The notes beneath the pieces were generated by a model. That model did no database searches. It was not told the DNA's origin and was given only the letters and a program-made list of their open reading frames with translations. Of a stretch of DNA of 64,000 bases, positions 1-8,642 are shown one piece after another (the first letter of the stretch is position 1; each line of letters begins with the position of its first letter). Source of the DNA: an uncultured Deferribacteraceae bacterium (lineage in GTDB: Bacteria; Chrysiogenota; Deferribacteres; CAMZNJ01); NCBI GenBank assembly GCA_947313855.1, contig CAMZNS010000017.1, forward strand, positions 1 to 64,000, in the 5' to 3' direction. The position numbers and the translations under genes are program-made.

Positions 1-555
1 TTCGTTCTGTGTGGGGATGTGGTTCGCCACAAACCCCATAATGCTTACTTCGCGTCTAATGTTGTGCATAGCACTAAGTGTGGCGATGGTGCTGTGTATT
101 GCTCCTAGTTGGTTGTGCATCACCACAATTGCGGGTATCTCCATGCGTGCTATCAGGTCGATATTCAGGGTGCCATCGTCCATGGGTGAGCAAGCCCCTC
201 CTGCCCCCTCCACAATCACAATATTGTGTTTGCTTGCAAGGTGTTTGTAGCATTGCACAATGTGTTCCATGGATATGGATACGGGTATGGCTGCTTCGTC
301 CCTTTCCATTTTTTGTGCCAAGTGTGGTGATACCCCGTGTGTAAATTTGTAGGGTGTGTTTTCGTGATCAGGTGTTGCATCGTCCCCTACAACCGTTTGG
401 TAGTCGGTGTTGCTTCCGGTTTCGCCCACCCCTGTTTGCACTGGTTTCATGTATGCCACCGTTAGTCCTTCCTTGGTCAGGTGGTTGTAGAGAGCCTTTG
501 CGAATACTGTTTTGCCCACATCCGTTCCTGTGCCCGTTATGAATACTCCAGCCAT
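1..555 (-). CDS. bioD: Dethiobiotin synthetase, 3' end cut off by the window edge
   Basis: BioD closes the ureido ring of biotin: 7,8-diaminononanoate + CO2 + ATP gives dethiobiotin, in the cytoplasm. The reading frame opens at the ATG at 555 with MAGVFITGTGTDVGKT, the BioD P-loop (GTGTDVGKT). It continues through KPVQTG (substrate/ATP-site lysine) and VEGAGGACSP, the second conserved family block. All 185 codons to base 1 are open, so only the last ~40 residues should be missing. A purine-rich GGGGCACAGG precedes the ATG. It starts 10 bp after the bioC stop, so it is the fourth readable gene of the bioF-hydrolase-bioC-bioD operon; bioA or bioB may follow outside the window. Confidence 0.93.
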   Translation of the reverse strand, partial: MAGVFITGTGTDVGKTVFAKALYNHLTKEGLTVAYMKPVQTGVGETGSNTDYQTVVGDDATPDHENTPYKFTHGVSPHLAQKMERDEAAIPVSISMEHIVQCYKHLASKHNIVIVEGAGGACSPMDDGTLNIDLIARMEIPAIVVMHNQLGAIHSTIATLSAMHNIRREVSIMGFVANHIPTQNE

Positions 556-565
556 CCTGTGCCCC

Positions 566-1468
566 TTATTTTTGTGCGATGATAAACAGTACGTTGTAGG
601 ATAGTGCCACAGCGGGAACCCCATTTACTTTGGCGTTGTTTGCTCCTAGAAACATTTCGTCGTATTTTTGTGCGAATGTTTTGAGTGAGGTCACCCCAGA
701 CAGTGGTTCTGTTTTTTGCGTTAACGGCGGTGTTAACGGCGGTGTTAACGGCGGTGTTGAGCCCACATTTTTCATGGATTTCAAGGCATCCATTGCTGAA
801 GGGAATAGTGGCGAGAACCCCTGTCGTGTGTGAAGCTTCGGGATAAACCCACACCCTATCACGCTTTTCATAACATCATCGCTACGTGGAAACTTTAGCG
901 TGGGGAGGTGTTTCCCTTCGGGTAGAGCTTTGTTGACTGCGTCAATCTCTTTGAGGGAGCCATCAACGGGCAGTGCAACCACGAGTAAGCCTCCGTCTTT
1001 GAGAAGCTTGTATGATTTCTCGAAAAAGCCATGAATATCTTGCAACCAGTGTGCTGAGAAGCTGCTTGCAACAATATCTTGGGCACCCTGCATACTCTCT
1101 GCCACCTGATAGTGATCAAAGTCTGCCACAGAAAACTGCCACTGAGGTTTGAAGTCCACAAATTTTGCGACACATTCGTCCACCATTTCGGAAGCGATAT
1201 CTAAGCCTAAAACACTAGGCATAGCATCATCATCCAGCAAGCCTTTCACAGCTAGCATATGCACAATGGATTGGGTGCAGAACCCTGTTCCACAGCCTAT
1301 GTCCACCATGGCGAAGTTGCTCTCCAGAGGTATGTTATGGCGAACGATGGCGGTGTACATGTAGCTCGCCAGTACCTCTGAAACGTGGTACTGCAGGTGT
1401 GCTGCCTCATCATACCCTTTCGCATATTTGTTGAATCTCTGTGCTATTTTGTGTTTATTTAAGTCCAT
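566..1468 (-). CDS. bioC: Malonyl-ACP O-methyltransferase BioC
   Basis: BioC methylates malonyl-ACP (SAM donor) so that fatty-acid synthesis can build the pimeloyl chain of biotin. The protein begins MDLNKHKIAQRFNKYAKGYD, the typical BioC start (RF..a..Yd), followed by the SAM motif DIGCGTG near residue 57 and the post-motif block LLKDGGLLVVALPV near 158. At 300 residues it is longer than the ~250 usual for the family. The excess lies partly in a (PPLT)3 insertion near residue 240, encoded by a 12-bp tandem repeat. The ATG overlaps the upstream hydrolase stop by 14 bp, and an AGGTG lies about 11 nt upstream. Operon context (bioF, hydrolase, bioD) separates it from generic UbiE-like methyltransferases. 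Confidence 0.9.
   Translation of the reverse strand: MDLNKHKIAQRFNKYAKGYDEAAHLQYHVSEVLASYMYTAIVRHNIPLESNFAMVDIGCGTGFCTQSIVHMLAVKGLLDDDAMPSVLGLDIASEMVDECVAKFVDFKPQWQFSVADFDHYQVAESMQGAQDIVASSFSAHWLQDIHGFFEKSYKLLKDGGLLVVALPVDGSLKEIDAVNKALPEGKHLPTLKFPRSDDVMKSVIGCGFIPKLHTRQGFSPLFPSAMDALKSMKNVGSTPPLTPPLTPPLTQKTEPLSGVTSLKTFAQKYDEMFLGANNAKVNGVPAVALSYNVLFIIAQK
721..756. repeat. 12-bp tandem repeat in bioC
   Basis: Three copies of TTAACGGCGGTG in a row, giving PPLT repeats in BioC. The unit is a multiple of three, so the frame is kept. The segment is absent from typical BioC proteins. Confidence 0.85.
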
Positions 1469-2189
1469 AAAAACTCGACACCTCGTTGAATATTAACTCA
1501 TGCTGAGGTAGTAGGTTGTGTCCACCGTTTTCAACAGCACAAATCTTACACTTAGTCGCACTACCCTTCGCAATACTTTCAGTATACACAGCCATTTCAA
1601 AGGGTGCAACCCTGTCGTTGTCGCCATGGATAATCAGAATACCCCTGTCAGCAAGCATCCCACGTGCATCAGCGGTGCGAAGGAAGTCCAGCCCATCGTA
1701 GAGGTGGTTGACGTTGAGCTCCATACATGAGCGTATGAAGTTGTCCTGCCAGTTAGCACCGTGGGAACCGTGAGAGTCATGGGAATCATGGTCAAACCCC
1801 AGCTTAGCAAAACCCTTCGCCACAGCTTTCTTGGATATTCGGAGCCCCATCATCATGGTGCCCAACGCAGAAGCATCAACCCCAACAGCACCATCCTCCT
1901 TAATGTACTTCACAAAACTAGACACCAACACAACATTCTTCACAGGGGTGTGCAATGCTAACAAACCACCAAGAGACCAACCCATAAGGATATCCACATC
2001 CCTAAACATTTGCGACAAAGCCGCTGTATCGTTCGCCTTTATGGTGTGCAAAACATCAACCCACGGGAAATACTGCATCTCAACACTTTCAACACCACCA
2101 TCCGAAACAGCAAGATCGGAAAATGCTTTCATAAACGGCAAGGAAAACTGCTCGTCACTACCCCACCCCGAAATAAAACCTACCCTCAT
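1455..2189 (-). CDS. Alpha/beta hydrolase of the biotin operon (BioH/BioG-like pimeloyl-ACP methyl ester esterase)
   Basis: Probable esterase that removes the methyl group added by BioC, releasing pimeloyl-ACP for BioF. The serine nucleophile elbow GWSLGG is near residue 71, the acid is in HGDNDRV near 189, and the histidine is in NGGHNLL near 222, a complete catalytic triad in fold order. The N-terminus MRVGFISGWGSDEQ resembles BioH/BioG oxyanion segments. The 244-residue length fits. An insertion HDSHDSHGSHG near residue 135 comes from a 9-bp repeat (about 1760-1795). AGGTG precedes the ATG. The function is inferred from its place between bioF and bioC; several unrelated esterases (BioH, BioG, BioJ, BioK) fill this role in different lineages, so no symbol is given. 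Confidence 0.8.
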   Translation of the reverse strand: MRVGFISGWGSDEQFSLPFMKAFSDLAVSDGGVESVEMQYFPWVDVLHTIKANDTAALSQMFRDVDILMGWSLGGLLALHTPVKNVVLVSSFVKYIKEDGAVGVDASALGTMMMGLRISKKAVAKGFAKLGFDHDSHDSHGSHGANWQDNFIRSCMELNVNHLYDGLDFLRTADARGMLADRGILIIHGDNDRVAPFEMAVYTESIAKGSATKCKICAVENGGHNLLPQHELIFNEVSSFYGLK

Positions 2190-2231
2190 ATTGCACCTCT
2201 CTAAACAAATTTATCTCTCAAAACAGTAAGA

Positions 2232-3560
2232 CTAACGCGTCGTACCAGAACTCTTCGCAATGACCTGAACAACACTATGGGCAATTTCAGCCAAATGACC
2301 CTCGTCGAACCCCAACGTAATGGAAAAACGTAGGCGAGCACCGTGAAGTGGCACAGTCGGATACCGAATAGCACGAACATGAACACCAGCCTCACCCAAC
2401 AACCGACTCAAAACAACAGCACGATCGTTATCATACACCATCACAGGCACAATTTGCGACGAAAATGGCAACAACATCGGTACAGAACGTGCAGAACCAT
2501 CCGCCGCAGTACCACTCCCATCATCAACACGAAGTCCAGCATCCATTAGCATACCGTGAAACATCCTCGCTCGCAACAACAATTCCGAACCCATAGTGGG
2601 GGCAGCAGCAACAATGTCTAACGCACCCAAGGACGATGCAACAACAGCCGGAGGCAACGAGGTGGAGAAAATAAACGTACGCATGGTGTTCAGCAGGTAT
2701 TCGCGTACAAGGTGGGAGCACGAAATGAAACCGCCATACGACGCATACGCCTTGCTCAGGGTGCCCACAACAATGTAGGGACGCACACCCATCTCCACAC
2801 ACAGGCCACCACCGCCACCACCGCCACCACCGGCACCACCCATGATACCCATGATACCCATGATACCCATGGCGTGGGACTCATCAATAATCAACTTAGC
2901 ACCATACATGGTTGACAACCGCTGCAACTCCACCAGATCCGCCCTATCGCCATCCATGCTGAAAATACTATCGGTAACAATGTAAATGTTCGCATACCTC
3001 GTCGCAATACCCCCAACAGAAGGATCAGCAATACGACGAAGCCCCTCTTCCAATGCATGATAGTTTTTATGGGGGAAGCTCTTCCACTTGCAACCGCTAT
3101 GCAGTATGCCATCCAGCAGGCTAGCATGGTTGAGTTTGTCGAAAAATACGTAATCGGACTTGCCAAGCAAAGCCGTGAGCAAGCCGTAGTTTGCAAGGTA
3201 ACCGCTACCCACAAGGAGTGTACTCGGGAACCCTGTTAACACTGCAAGACGCTCCTCCAACTCACCATGCAAAGGGGTCGCACCACCCATAAGACGCGAA
3301 CCGCCGGAACCAACACCATACATCGCCATGGCACTCGAGGCACACTCCTGCAAGTATGGGTGATGAATAAGGTTGAGGTAATCGTTGCACGAGAGGTTGT
3401 ACTTAGTCGCCCCCTCCGCCTCGGGAACACCCACACCACCAGTAGCCTCAGGAGCATTCACTCCACCAGTAAAAGGCAACTCATGGATATTTCGCCGAAG
3501 CCCTTTTTGCGTCATGACGTCTATCCGCCCCCGTAGATTTATATCACTGCTGTTTGCCAT
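2232..3560 (-). CDS. bioF: 8-amino-7-oxononanoate synthase
   Basis: PLP enzyme that condenses pimeloyl-ACP (or -CoA) with alanine in the first ring-forming step of biotin synthesis. Visible blocks are YNLSCNDYLNLIHHP (substrate/PLP region), GSGGSRLMGG, DESHAMG (PLP aspartate and histidine) and VVGTLSKAYASYGG, whose lysine forms the PLP Schiff base. It is 442 residues against ~385 usual. The excess includes an N-terminal insert (TGGVNAPEATGG) and, right after the DESHAMG block, (MGI)3 followed by ~10 glycines, encoded by tandem repeats. That insert lies next to the active-site aspartate block yet the motifs around it are intact. AGGGGG precedes the ATG. First gene of the operon. KBL (2-amino-3-ketobutyrate CoA ligase) is the alternative, but the operon argues for BioF. 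Confidence 0.93.
   Translation of the reverse strand: MANSSDINLRGRIDVMTQKGLRRNIHELPFTGGVNAPEATGGVGVPEAEGATKYNLSCNDYLNLIHHPYLQECASSAMAMYGVGSGGSRLMGGATPLHGELEERLAVLTGFPSTLLVGSGYLANYGLLTALLGKSDYVFFDKLNHASLLDGILHSGCKWKSFPHKNYHALEEGLRRIADPSVGGIATRYANIYIVTDSIFSMDGDRADLVELQRLSTMYGAKLIIDESHAMGIMGIMGIMGGAGGGGGGGGGLCVEMGVRPYIVVGTLSKAYASYGGFISCSHLVREYLLNTMRTFIFSTSLPPAVVASSLGALDIVAAAPTMGSELLLRARMFHGMLMDAGLRVDDGSGTAADGSARSVPMLLPFSSQIVPVMVYDNDRAVVLSRLLGEAGVHVRAIRYPTVPLHGARLRFSITLGFDEGHLAEIAHSVVQVIAKSSGTTR
2805..2872. repeat. Trinucleotide and 9-bp repeats in bioF
   Basis: On the plus strand a CCACCACCG-type run is followed by three to four copies of ATGATACCC. They encode the glycine run and the MGI repeats just after the conserved DESHAMG block of BioF. 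Confidence 0.85.
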
Positions 3561-3578
3561 GGTGCCCCCTGTTTATAA

Positions 3579-3607
3579 AAAATACATTGTACCATTTAAC
3601 CAAACAA
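3579..3607 (-). promoter_or_regulatory. Putative bioF promoter
   Basis: Minus-strand TTGTTT, 17-bp spacer, TATTTT, ending about 18 bp before the bioF start. It lies immediately downstream of the terminator that closes the flagellin transcript, so the biotin operon probably has its own start here. No clear BirA operator palindrome was seen. Confidence 0.4.
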
Positions 3608-3620
3608 GAAAGAAGACAAG

Positions 3621-3659
3621 AAAAAAGGAGTGCCCCGGAAATAACTCCGAAACACTCCT
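3621..3659 (-). terminator. Rho-independent terminator of the flagellin/3' RNA transcript
   Basis: Minus strand AGGAGTG ... CACTCCT with an inner CGGA/TCCG pairing, followed directly by TTTTTT. It insulates the flagellin gene from the bioF promoter next to it. Confidence 0.85.
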
Positions 3660-3671
3660 GATTCAAGGTAT

Positions 3672-3796
3672 GGCAGGCCCCCCACATAACCCCCACAGCT
3701 ATCCATGGGAAGCCCATCTAGATCGGTACCTGAGGCGTATCACCCCCGATACGGTGACTAGCAATTAATATGTCCGGTGGGGGGGGATCTGTTGCC
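3672..3796 (-). ncRNA. Candidate structured RNA between flagellin and its terminator
   Basis: The two ends pair: GGCA with TGCC and CCCCCCAC with GTGGGGGG (3672-3685 with 3777-3796). Inside lie hairpins CGTATC/GATACG with a C-rich loop and ATGGG-AAG-CCCAT. A strong terminator follows 12 bp beyond on the minus strand, and no reading frame covers the segment. It is either a processed 3' UTR of the flagellin mRNA or a separate small RNA. I compared it by eye with SRP, 6S, tmRNA, RNase P and common riboswitch motifs and found no match. No clear promoter of its own is visible. Confidence 0.45.
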
Positions 3797-3802
3797 GTAT
3801 GC

Positions 3803-3845
3803 ACTAGCTCTAACACTAACACTAGCTCTAGCTCTAGCACTAACA
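3803..3845. repeat. 6-bp tandem repeat (CTAGCT/CTAACA type)
   Basis: About seven imperfect hexamers (TAGCTC, TAACAC) between the flagellin stop and the structured RNA. Noncoding. Confidence 0.7.
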
Positions 3846-3908
3846 ACTACGAACAGTCGCCCCCTCCTACTTCACACCGGAACCCTTAACCATCGCCCAA
3901 AGGCTTGG

Positions 3909-6353
3909 TTAGGCTGTTATCAAGCTCAAAGCTGTTTGAGGTAGTGCTTTGGCTTGTGCGAGCATGGCCGTTGCGGCCTGTTGCAACACTTGGTTACGTG
4001 TAAACAGCGTTGTCTCAGCCGCAATATCCGCATCCATTATTCGCGAATTCGCCGCCGTGAGATTCTCACGCATAATATCCAAGTTGCTCACAGTGTAGGT
4101 AATTCGACTCATTTGAGCACCGATTGTTGCCCTTGTTGAGTTCACCCTAGTTAGGGCATTATCAAACAGACTAACCGCCTGCTCAGCAACATGCTGATCG
4201 TAAACATACGCTCCCGACAGCTGTAACGACTCGATTGTCATCTCAGGGATGGAAACACTCATGGTTTGTCCAGCATTTGCCCCGATATGGAGATCTGTTC
4301 TGTTGTCCACAAGGTGGAGGTAGAAGTTGTCCTTCGATCCTGTGCTTGTGTAGTCGATGAGTCCGCTATTTGGGTTGTATGAGGCTATCAGTCCTGCGGT
4401 TGAGTCCACTTTGAGCATTACACCTTGGATATTTGGGGGGAAGAGGAACCCCGATGTTGTGGAATCTGAGGCTTGGTGTTTGCCTGTGTGGGCATCGTAA
4501 ACATCGATAAACAAACGAGACTCCGCCTCCTCTATCACCGAGCCGAAACTAAACGCATCCACAATATCGCTGTTGCCTACAACAGATATTCGGGAGTTCG
4601 CACCCAAACCTGCTGCCTGCATAATAAATGTACCCGGTATCTTAGCAATATCGCCAACCTTATTGAGGTCGGTAACAAACCTAACCAAGTTTTTATTAAT
4701 CTCATCAGCAGCAGCCTGCGAACCTGCTGTTTCCCTAGTGGCACCAAGTCCCATCTTTTGGAGAAGATTCGTGAGCAGATCATCCACCTCAAAAAGGGTA
4801 TCGTTCCCCTCGAGGAATACCTCCTCTTTAGAGCCATTCCCGCCGTAAAGTGTCAAGGTTTGCACAATGTCCATGATATTGAGTCCGTTAGCATTGCGAA
4901 AACTTGCCAGCTGATTGAGGGTTGTGCTTTCTGTGGCAACCTCGCCACCGCCGTTAATGAAGTAAGTAGAAGTACCTGAGATTGTGCCAACAGCAGTGGT
5001 AATCTCGTTAAAGTACATCTCAGCAGCAGTGTAGCGAACTGTTCCCGTGGAGGGATCCATGAGTGCGTAGTGTAGTTGCACCCGTGCCAGATCATCTTTC
5101 CCATCGTTGTTGTCGAACAGACCTAGCTCTTGAGGAAGGTACTCAACTTGAGGTGTTGACGCCGTGCCGGGCGGTGTACCGTTAATGGCAAACCCTGTCT
5201 CACTACCATTATTGGCAATGCTGATAACACCACCACCAGTCAGAAGGCGGTCAGCATTATCTGCAATCTCTGCCTGAACAGTGTTCAAAAACTTTGTACC
5301 AGGCTCAATAAGAGTAGGAACTGTTGTACTCAAACTACTTATGCTAAAATTAATCCTAAACGACGAAACACCTGTTATTGTTACCTCAAACTCCGACTTA
5401 CCAGTGCTACGAGCCGACGCAACAAGTGTGCCCGACTTAACCTCGCCTGTTTTTGAGTCAGTAAATTTGTAGCGAATAGTTTCCACTGCCGAAGCACCAC
5501 CAGAGGTCTGATTACCAGACATGGTCACAACCTCGTACTCGAAATAACCACTCCTGTCCACAAGGTTACCAACTGCAGAGGGGGTCACGGTAGCAGAAGT
5601 AGCAACATCGATACTTCGTCCAGCCAGATACATGGAAACGTTGTCTGTAGCTGCAGTAACAGCACCAGTAGGGTTACCAACATTAATATCGTAGGTTCCA
5701 CCATTAGTCGAGAAATCCTGATTGCGAAGGGTGCGAACATACGCCAATGAACCATTTTGCGTCGCCAAACCAGCAGCAAACTGACCGTCAGCAAGTTGCA
5801 TAATGTGAGACTTATAAACAGCCGAAGAACCAGGCTCAGTATTAACGGCAATACGGTAGTTGCCCTCCTGTACCTCGCCAGTAATCAACGCCTCAACCCT
5901 GTTGCTACTACTCGACCACAGAGCCGTTGCATCGCCGTTAAGTAACTTCTTGGTGTTGAACTCCACGGAAACCGTAACACGATTCATCTCATCCTTAAGC
6001 TGATCAACCTCTTTCTGAAGCTCTGCCCTGTCTGAAGTGGTGTAGGTTCCGTTGGCTGCCTGAATAGACAACTCACGCATACGAAGAATCATATCGCCAA
6101 GTGCCTGCAATCCCCCCTCTGCCACCTGCAACATGGACAAACCATCCTGTGCATTCCTGTTCGCCACGCTTAGCCCGTTTATCTGACTCTCCAACCGCTT
6201 GGATACCGCCAAGCCAGAAGCATCATCAAGAGCACTGTTAATACGTAGGCCGGATGATAAACGCTGAATAGACTGATCCAACATGGACTGCGATCTGGTC
6301 AGACTGTTTTGTGCCGTAATGGCAAGGGGGTTACTATAAATACGTAAAGCCAT
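3909..6353 (-). CDS. fliC: Flagellin, unusually long (814 residues)
   Basis: Subunit of the flagellar filament, exported through the flagellar type III apparatus. The N-terminal D0/D1 region is canonical: MALRIYSNPLAITAQNSL, QRLSSGLRINSALDDASGLAV, QDGLSMLQVAEGGL, MRELSIQAANGTY. The C-terminal D1/D0 region is also canonical: RATIGAQMSRITYTVSNL, ENLTAANSRIMDADIAAET, NQVLQQAATAMLAQA. The ~550 residues between (about 160-710) are Gly/Thr/Ser/Asn-rich and make the variable, surface-exposed domains. Many flagellins have 270-500 residues, so this is a large-domain form. AAGGAGGA lies 9 nt upstream of the ATG. It stands alone, far from the flagellar operon at 55.6 kb, with its own promoter region and a terminator 250 bp downstream. 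Confidence 0.96.
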   Translation of the reverse strand: MALRIYSNPLAITAQNSLTRSQSMLDQSIQRLSSGLRINSALDDASGLAVSKRLESQINGLSVANRNAQDGLSMLQVAEGGLQALGDMILRMRELSIQAANGTYTTSDRAELQKEVDQLKDEMNRVTVSVEFNTKKLLNGDATALWSSSSNRVEALITGEVQEGNYRIAVNTEPGSSAVYKSHIMQLADGQFAAGLATQNGSLAYVRTLRNQDFSTNGGTYDINVGNPTGAVTAATDNVSMYLAGRSIDVATSATVTPSAVGNLVDRSGYFEYEVVTMSGNQTSGGASAVETIRYKFTDSKTGEVKSGTLVASARSTGKSEFEVTITGVSSFRINFSISSLSTTVPTLIEPGTKFLNTVQAEIADNADRLLTGGGVISIANNGSETGFAINGTPPGTASTPQVEYLPQELGLFDNNDGKDDLARVQLHYALMDPSTGTVRYTAAEMYFNEITTAVGTISGTSTYFINGGGEVATESTTLNQLASFRNANGLNIMDIVQTLTLYGGNGSKEEVFLEGNDTLFEVDDLLTNLLQKMGLGATRETAGSQAAADEINKNLVRFVTDLNKVGDIAKIPGTFIMQAAGLGANSRISVVGNSDIVDAFSFGSVIEEAESRLFIDVYDAHTGKHQASDSTTSGFLFPPNIQGVMLKVDSTAGLIASYNPNSGLIDYTSTGSKDNFYLHLVDNRTDLHIGANAGQTMSVSIPEMTIESLQLSGAYVYDQHVAEQAVSLFDNALTRVNSTRATIGAQMSRITYTVSNLDIMRENLTAANSRIMDADIAAETTLFTRNQVLQQAATAMLAQAKALPQTALSLITA

Positions 6354-6403
6354 ACCCTAAATCCTCCTTGATAGAATTTAAAGCACACTTTACATGTATG
6401 ATC

Positions 6404-6432
6404 GTAATAATAATTAATCGTCAATATTTCAA
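6404..6432 (-). promoter_or_regulatory. Putative flagellin promoter, sigma-70-like
   Basis: Minus-strand TTGAAA, 17-bp spacer, TATTAC, about 50 bp upstream of the flagellin start. Flagellin genes are usually read by sigma-28 (TAAA-N15-GCCGATAA), and no clear match to that was found, so this assignment is weak. The rest of 6354-6620 is A/T-rich with nothing else recognised. Confidence 0.3.
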
Positions 6433-6620
6433 CTAGCACCCAAAAAGCTAGCTTGATAGTAAGTAGAACGGTTAAAATACGATTTACTTAAGATCAAAAT
6501 GGAACATAAACGAAAACTAAAAAGGGGAGAAAACCACGAAAGGCAATGACTGCAAGCTTTTAGACAACTTACACAAAAACTATATTTATACGAAATAAAT
6601 ACGAAAGAAATAGAGCAGAA

Positions 6621-7463
6621 CTACTTCACAAATATGGCCGCATCGCAAGCACCAAACATAATACTATGGTGTGACGAAGAAGCAAACCCCGACGACAAAC
6701 CCAATGCATCAAACTCGCTACGACTAGGATAAAACGCTACCGACTCAGGCAAATAACGGTACGCATCACCATCACCACGGGAAAAAAGCGACGCCACACG
6801 TGGCATAATCTTGCCAAAATACAGCTTATGAATAAAAGACATGGGCTGACGCGACGGAATACGTATGTCTAATATGCAAAACTTACCGCCAGGTCGCAAA
6901 AGACGATAACACTCAGACATAACAGCAGACTTATCAGGCATGTTGCGAATACCGTAAGCAACCGTTATCATATCGAAACTAGAATCAGCAAAACTCGTGG
7001 AAGTCGCATCCATCAAATGGAAACGCAAATGGGGATAGTTCGCCTTAGCAACCGAAAGCATCCCCTCAGAAAAATCCAAACCATCCACATTCGCCTCACC
7101 AACATGAGACGCAATCATAGTCGTCAACGAACCTGTACCGCACGCAATATCAAGAACCTTGTCCCCAGGGCTTATACCCGCTTTTCGTAAAAAAATGTTG
7201 CGGAAAATATTGTCCATGTTGAATGATATGAGGCGATTAAGGCGATCGTAACGACCTGAGATACGGTTAAACATGTCCTGAACATACTCAGCATCGCCAT
7301 GGCGAATCTGACGGGTTGTCGCATCCGTGGTGCTCGTATCCGTGGTGCTCGTATCCGTGGTGCTCGCATCCGTGGTGCTCGTATCCGTGGTTGTCGCATC
7401 CGTGGTGCTCGTATCCGTGGTGCTCGCATCCCCTTCACCATTATTTAAGCTATCCCTTGCCAT
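6621..7463 (-). CDS. menG: Demethylmenaquinone methyltransferase (UbiE/MenG family)
   Basis: SAM-dependent C-methyltransferase that makes menaquinone (or ubiquinone) from its demethyl precursor at the membrane surface. Family motifs are in order: [17 protein letters not shown] near residue 67, the SAM motif DIACGTG near 106, AYGIRN near 170, [12 protein letters not shown] near 190 and [13 protein letters not shown] near 235. The first ~50 residues are extra: a low-complexity head of about eight copies of a 5-residue unit (S/A-TTDT) from a 15-bp repeat. Without it the length is about the usual 230. The start overlaps the stop of the upstream exported protein (TAATG), so translation is coupled. 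MenG is favoured over UbiE because of the anaerobic context, but the chemistry is the same. Confidence 0.9.
   Translation of the reverse strand: MARDSLNNGEGDASTTDTSTTDATTTDTSTTDASTTDTSTTDTSTTDATTRQIRHGDAEYVQDMFNRISGRYDRLNRLISFNMDNIFRNIFLRKAGISPGDKVLDIACGTGSLTTMIASHVGEANVDGLDFSEGMLSVAKANYPHLRFHLMDATSTSFADSSFDMITVAYGIRNMPDKSAVMSECYRLLRPGGKFCILDIRIPSRQPMSFIHKLYFGKIMPRVASLFSRGDGDAYRYLPESVAFYPSRSEFDALGLSSGFASSSHHSIMFGACDAAIFVK
7320..7432. repeat. 15-bp tandem repeat in menG
   Basis: About eight near-identical copies of GTATCCGTGGTGCTC (plus strand), with G(C/T)ATCC variants. They encode the Thr/Ser/Asp head of MenG. Confidence 0.9.
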
Positions 7464-7879
7464 TAAAAGTTATAATCCAAAAAGTTTAAGCTCACTGCCG
7501 CCGACTCGAATGAACTTGACAGGGAGAGACTCGGCATTTGCAATCCCAGCTTAGGCTGAGGCTGTGTCGAAACATAAACACCCGACATGCCGTTGTCCAC
7601 GTAGAGCACGTTGACCTCATAAGCACCAATACCCACGCCAACCAAACCACCCGCAAGAAGACCATACGAGATGTAGTCCAAATGCTCGCCAGGCTTCTCA
7701 GTTGTTAGCAACAACGCACCACCGATAAGGGTTCCGATACCCATGCCGTACAGTGTATTTTCAAAAATTATCTGCCCTAGTTCGTTACCCTGAGCAGTGG
7801 CACGTGTGCCGGATCCTGTTGAAAACACCATCACTGTAGCCATTGCCATTGTTGCCAATACGGTCATACTCTTACGCAT
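7463..7879 (-). CDS. Small exported glycine-rich protein, unknown function
   Basis: Not recognised. The ATG at 7879 is preferred to the GTG 9 bp upstream because GGAG sits 8 nt before it, giving 138 residues. It has a signal peptide ([29 protein letters not shown]) with probable cleavage after ATA, and two glycine-rich hydrophobic stretches ([13 protein letters not shown] near 45 and [18 protein letters not shown] near 70). A C-terminal part rich in Ser/Leu/Phe ends in ...SLNFLDYNF, a terminal Phe as in small outer-membrane proteins. The stop overlaps the menG start by one base, so the two form an operon. It may be a small envelope protein; no catalytic motif is visible. Confidence 0.7.
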   Translation of the reverse strand: MRKSMTVLATMAMATVMVFSTGSGTRATAQGNELGQIIFENTLYGMGIGTLIGGALLLTTEKPGEHLDYISYGLLAGGLVGVGIGAYEVNVLYVDNGMSGVYVSTQPQPKLGLQMPSLSLSSSFESAAVSLNFLDYNF

Positions 7880-7908
7880 ATCACACACTCCGTTTTTGCT
7901 ACGACCCC

Positions 7909-7949
7909 GATATCAATATCAATACCAATATTAATACCAATATTAATAG
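7909..7949. repeat. A/T-rich tandem repeat upstream of the menG operon
   Basis: Repeated GATATCAATATC / ATACCAATATTA units, about three copies, in the 5' region of the exported-protein gene. It may carry that operon's promoter. Confidence 0.55.
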
Positions 7950-8076
7950 ACTTGGAGCACATAACTATAATTGCTGAAAACTTACGTAGTTAACTTTACT
8001 AGGTTTCCGTTAATTTTACAACAAAAACTTAACCACCAACAAATATACACAAAGAACAACGCTGTTGCGTAACTAT

Positions 8077-8103
8077 TTGTTGCTAATTTATGAATTATAT
8101 AAT
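8077..8103 (+). promoter_or_regulatory. Putative promoter of the HIT gene
   Basis: TTGTTG, 15-bp spacer, TATAAT, about 65 bp upstream of the ATG. The -10 is perfect; the short spacer makes the -35 doubtful. Confidence 0.45.
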
Positions 8104-8167
8104 AGAATTATAGATGACAACAGTGCTGTCGTAAACACAAAAAACACGAACCACGGAGGTCTTAGCA

Positions 8168-8596
8168 ATGGACTGTATTTTCTGCAAAATAGTGAATAAC
8201 GAAATCCCATCAACTACCATCTTTGAAGACGACAACCTTAAAGTTATACTAGACATAAACCCTGTCAACAAAGGACACATGCTCATTCTAACAAAAAAAC
8301 ACTACAATAATATTTTCGACGTACCCGAACCACTACTCACAAATATCTACCCACTAGCACAAAAAATGGCTTCCATACTGAAAACCGTTACGCAAAAATA
8401 CAACAAACACCAAATCGCTGGTATCAATATTATGCAAAACAATGGTGCCGCCGCAGGACAAGAAGTCTCACACTTCCACCTACATATTATCCCACGCCAT
8501 GCTGGCGAAGTGGGGATAATCAAAGTCACACGAACAAAATACGACTCCATGGACGAAATGAACGCAATGGGCAACGATATCAAAGAGTTGCTGTAG
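8168..8596 (+). CDS. HIT-family nucleotide-binding protein (HinT-like)
   Basis: Cytoplasmic purine-nucleoside phosphoramidase/nucleotidyl-hydrolase family. The N-terminal CIFCKIVNNEIPS is the HinT/FHIT-branch signature with two cysteines. The histidine triad HFHLHIIPR is near residue 98, with GAAAGQEVSHFH before it. The 142-residue length is normal. GGAGGT lies 7 nt before the ATG. It is transcribed alone, divergent from the menG operon. The exact substrate is not shown by sequence; the histidine-triad fold is certain. Confidence 0.92.
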   Translation: MDCIFCKIVNNEIPSTTIFEDDNLKVILDINPVNKGHMLILTKKHYNNIFDVPEPLLTNIYPLAQKMASILKTVTQKYNKHQIAGINIMQNNGAAAGQEVSHFHLHIIPRHAGEVGIIKVTRTKYDSMDEMNAMGNDIKELL

Positions 8597-8642
8597 CACC
8601 TAGCAACGCCGAAACGCTGACGCACACAAAACATGCACGCAC

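Noticed and set aside
3672-3796. Structured region as SRP RNA
   Set aside because: It lacks the CAGG-GGAA-AGCA apical signature, and a clear SRP RNA exists at 55404-55497.
4473-4979. 168-residue plus-strand frame inside the flagellin gene
   Set aside because: Antisense to a strongly conserved flagellin; no ribosome site or recognisable motif.
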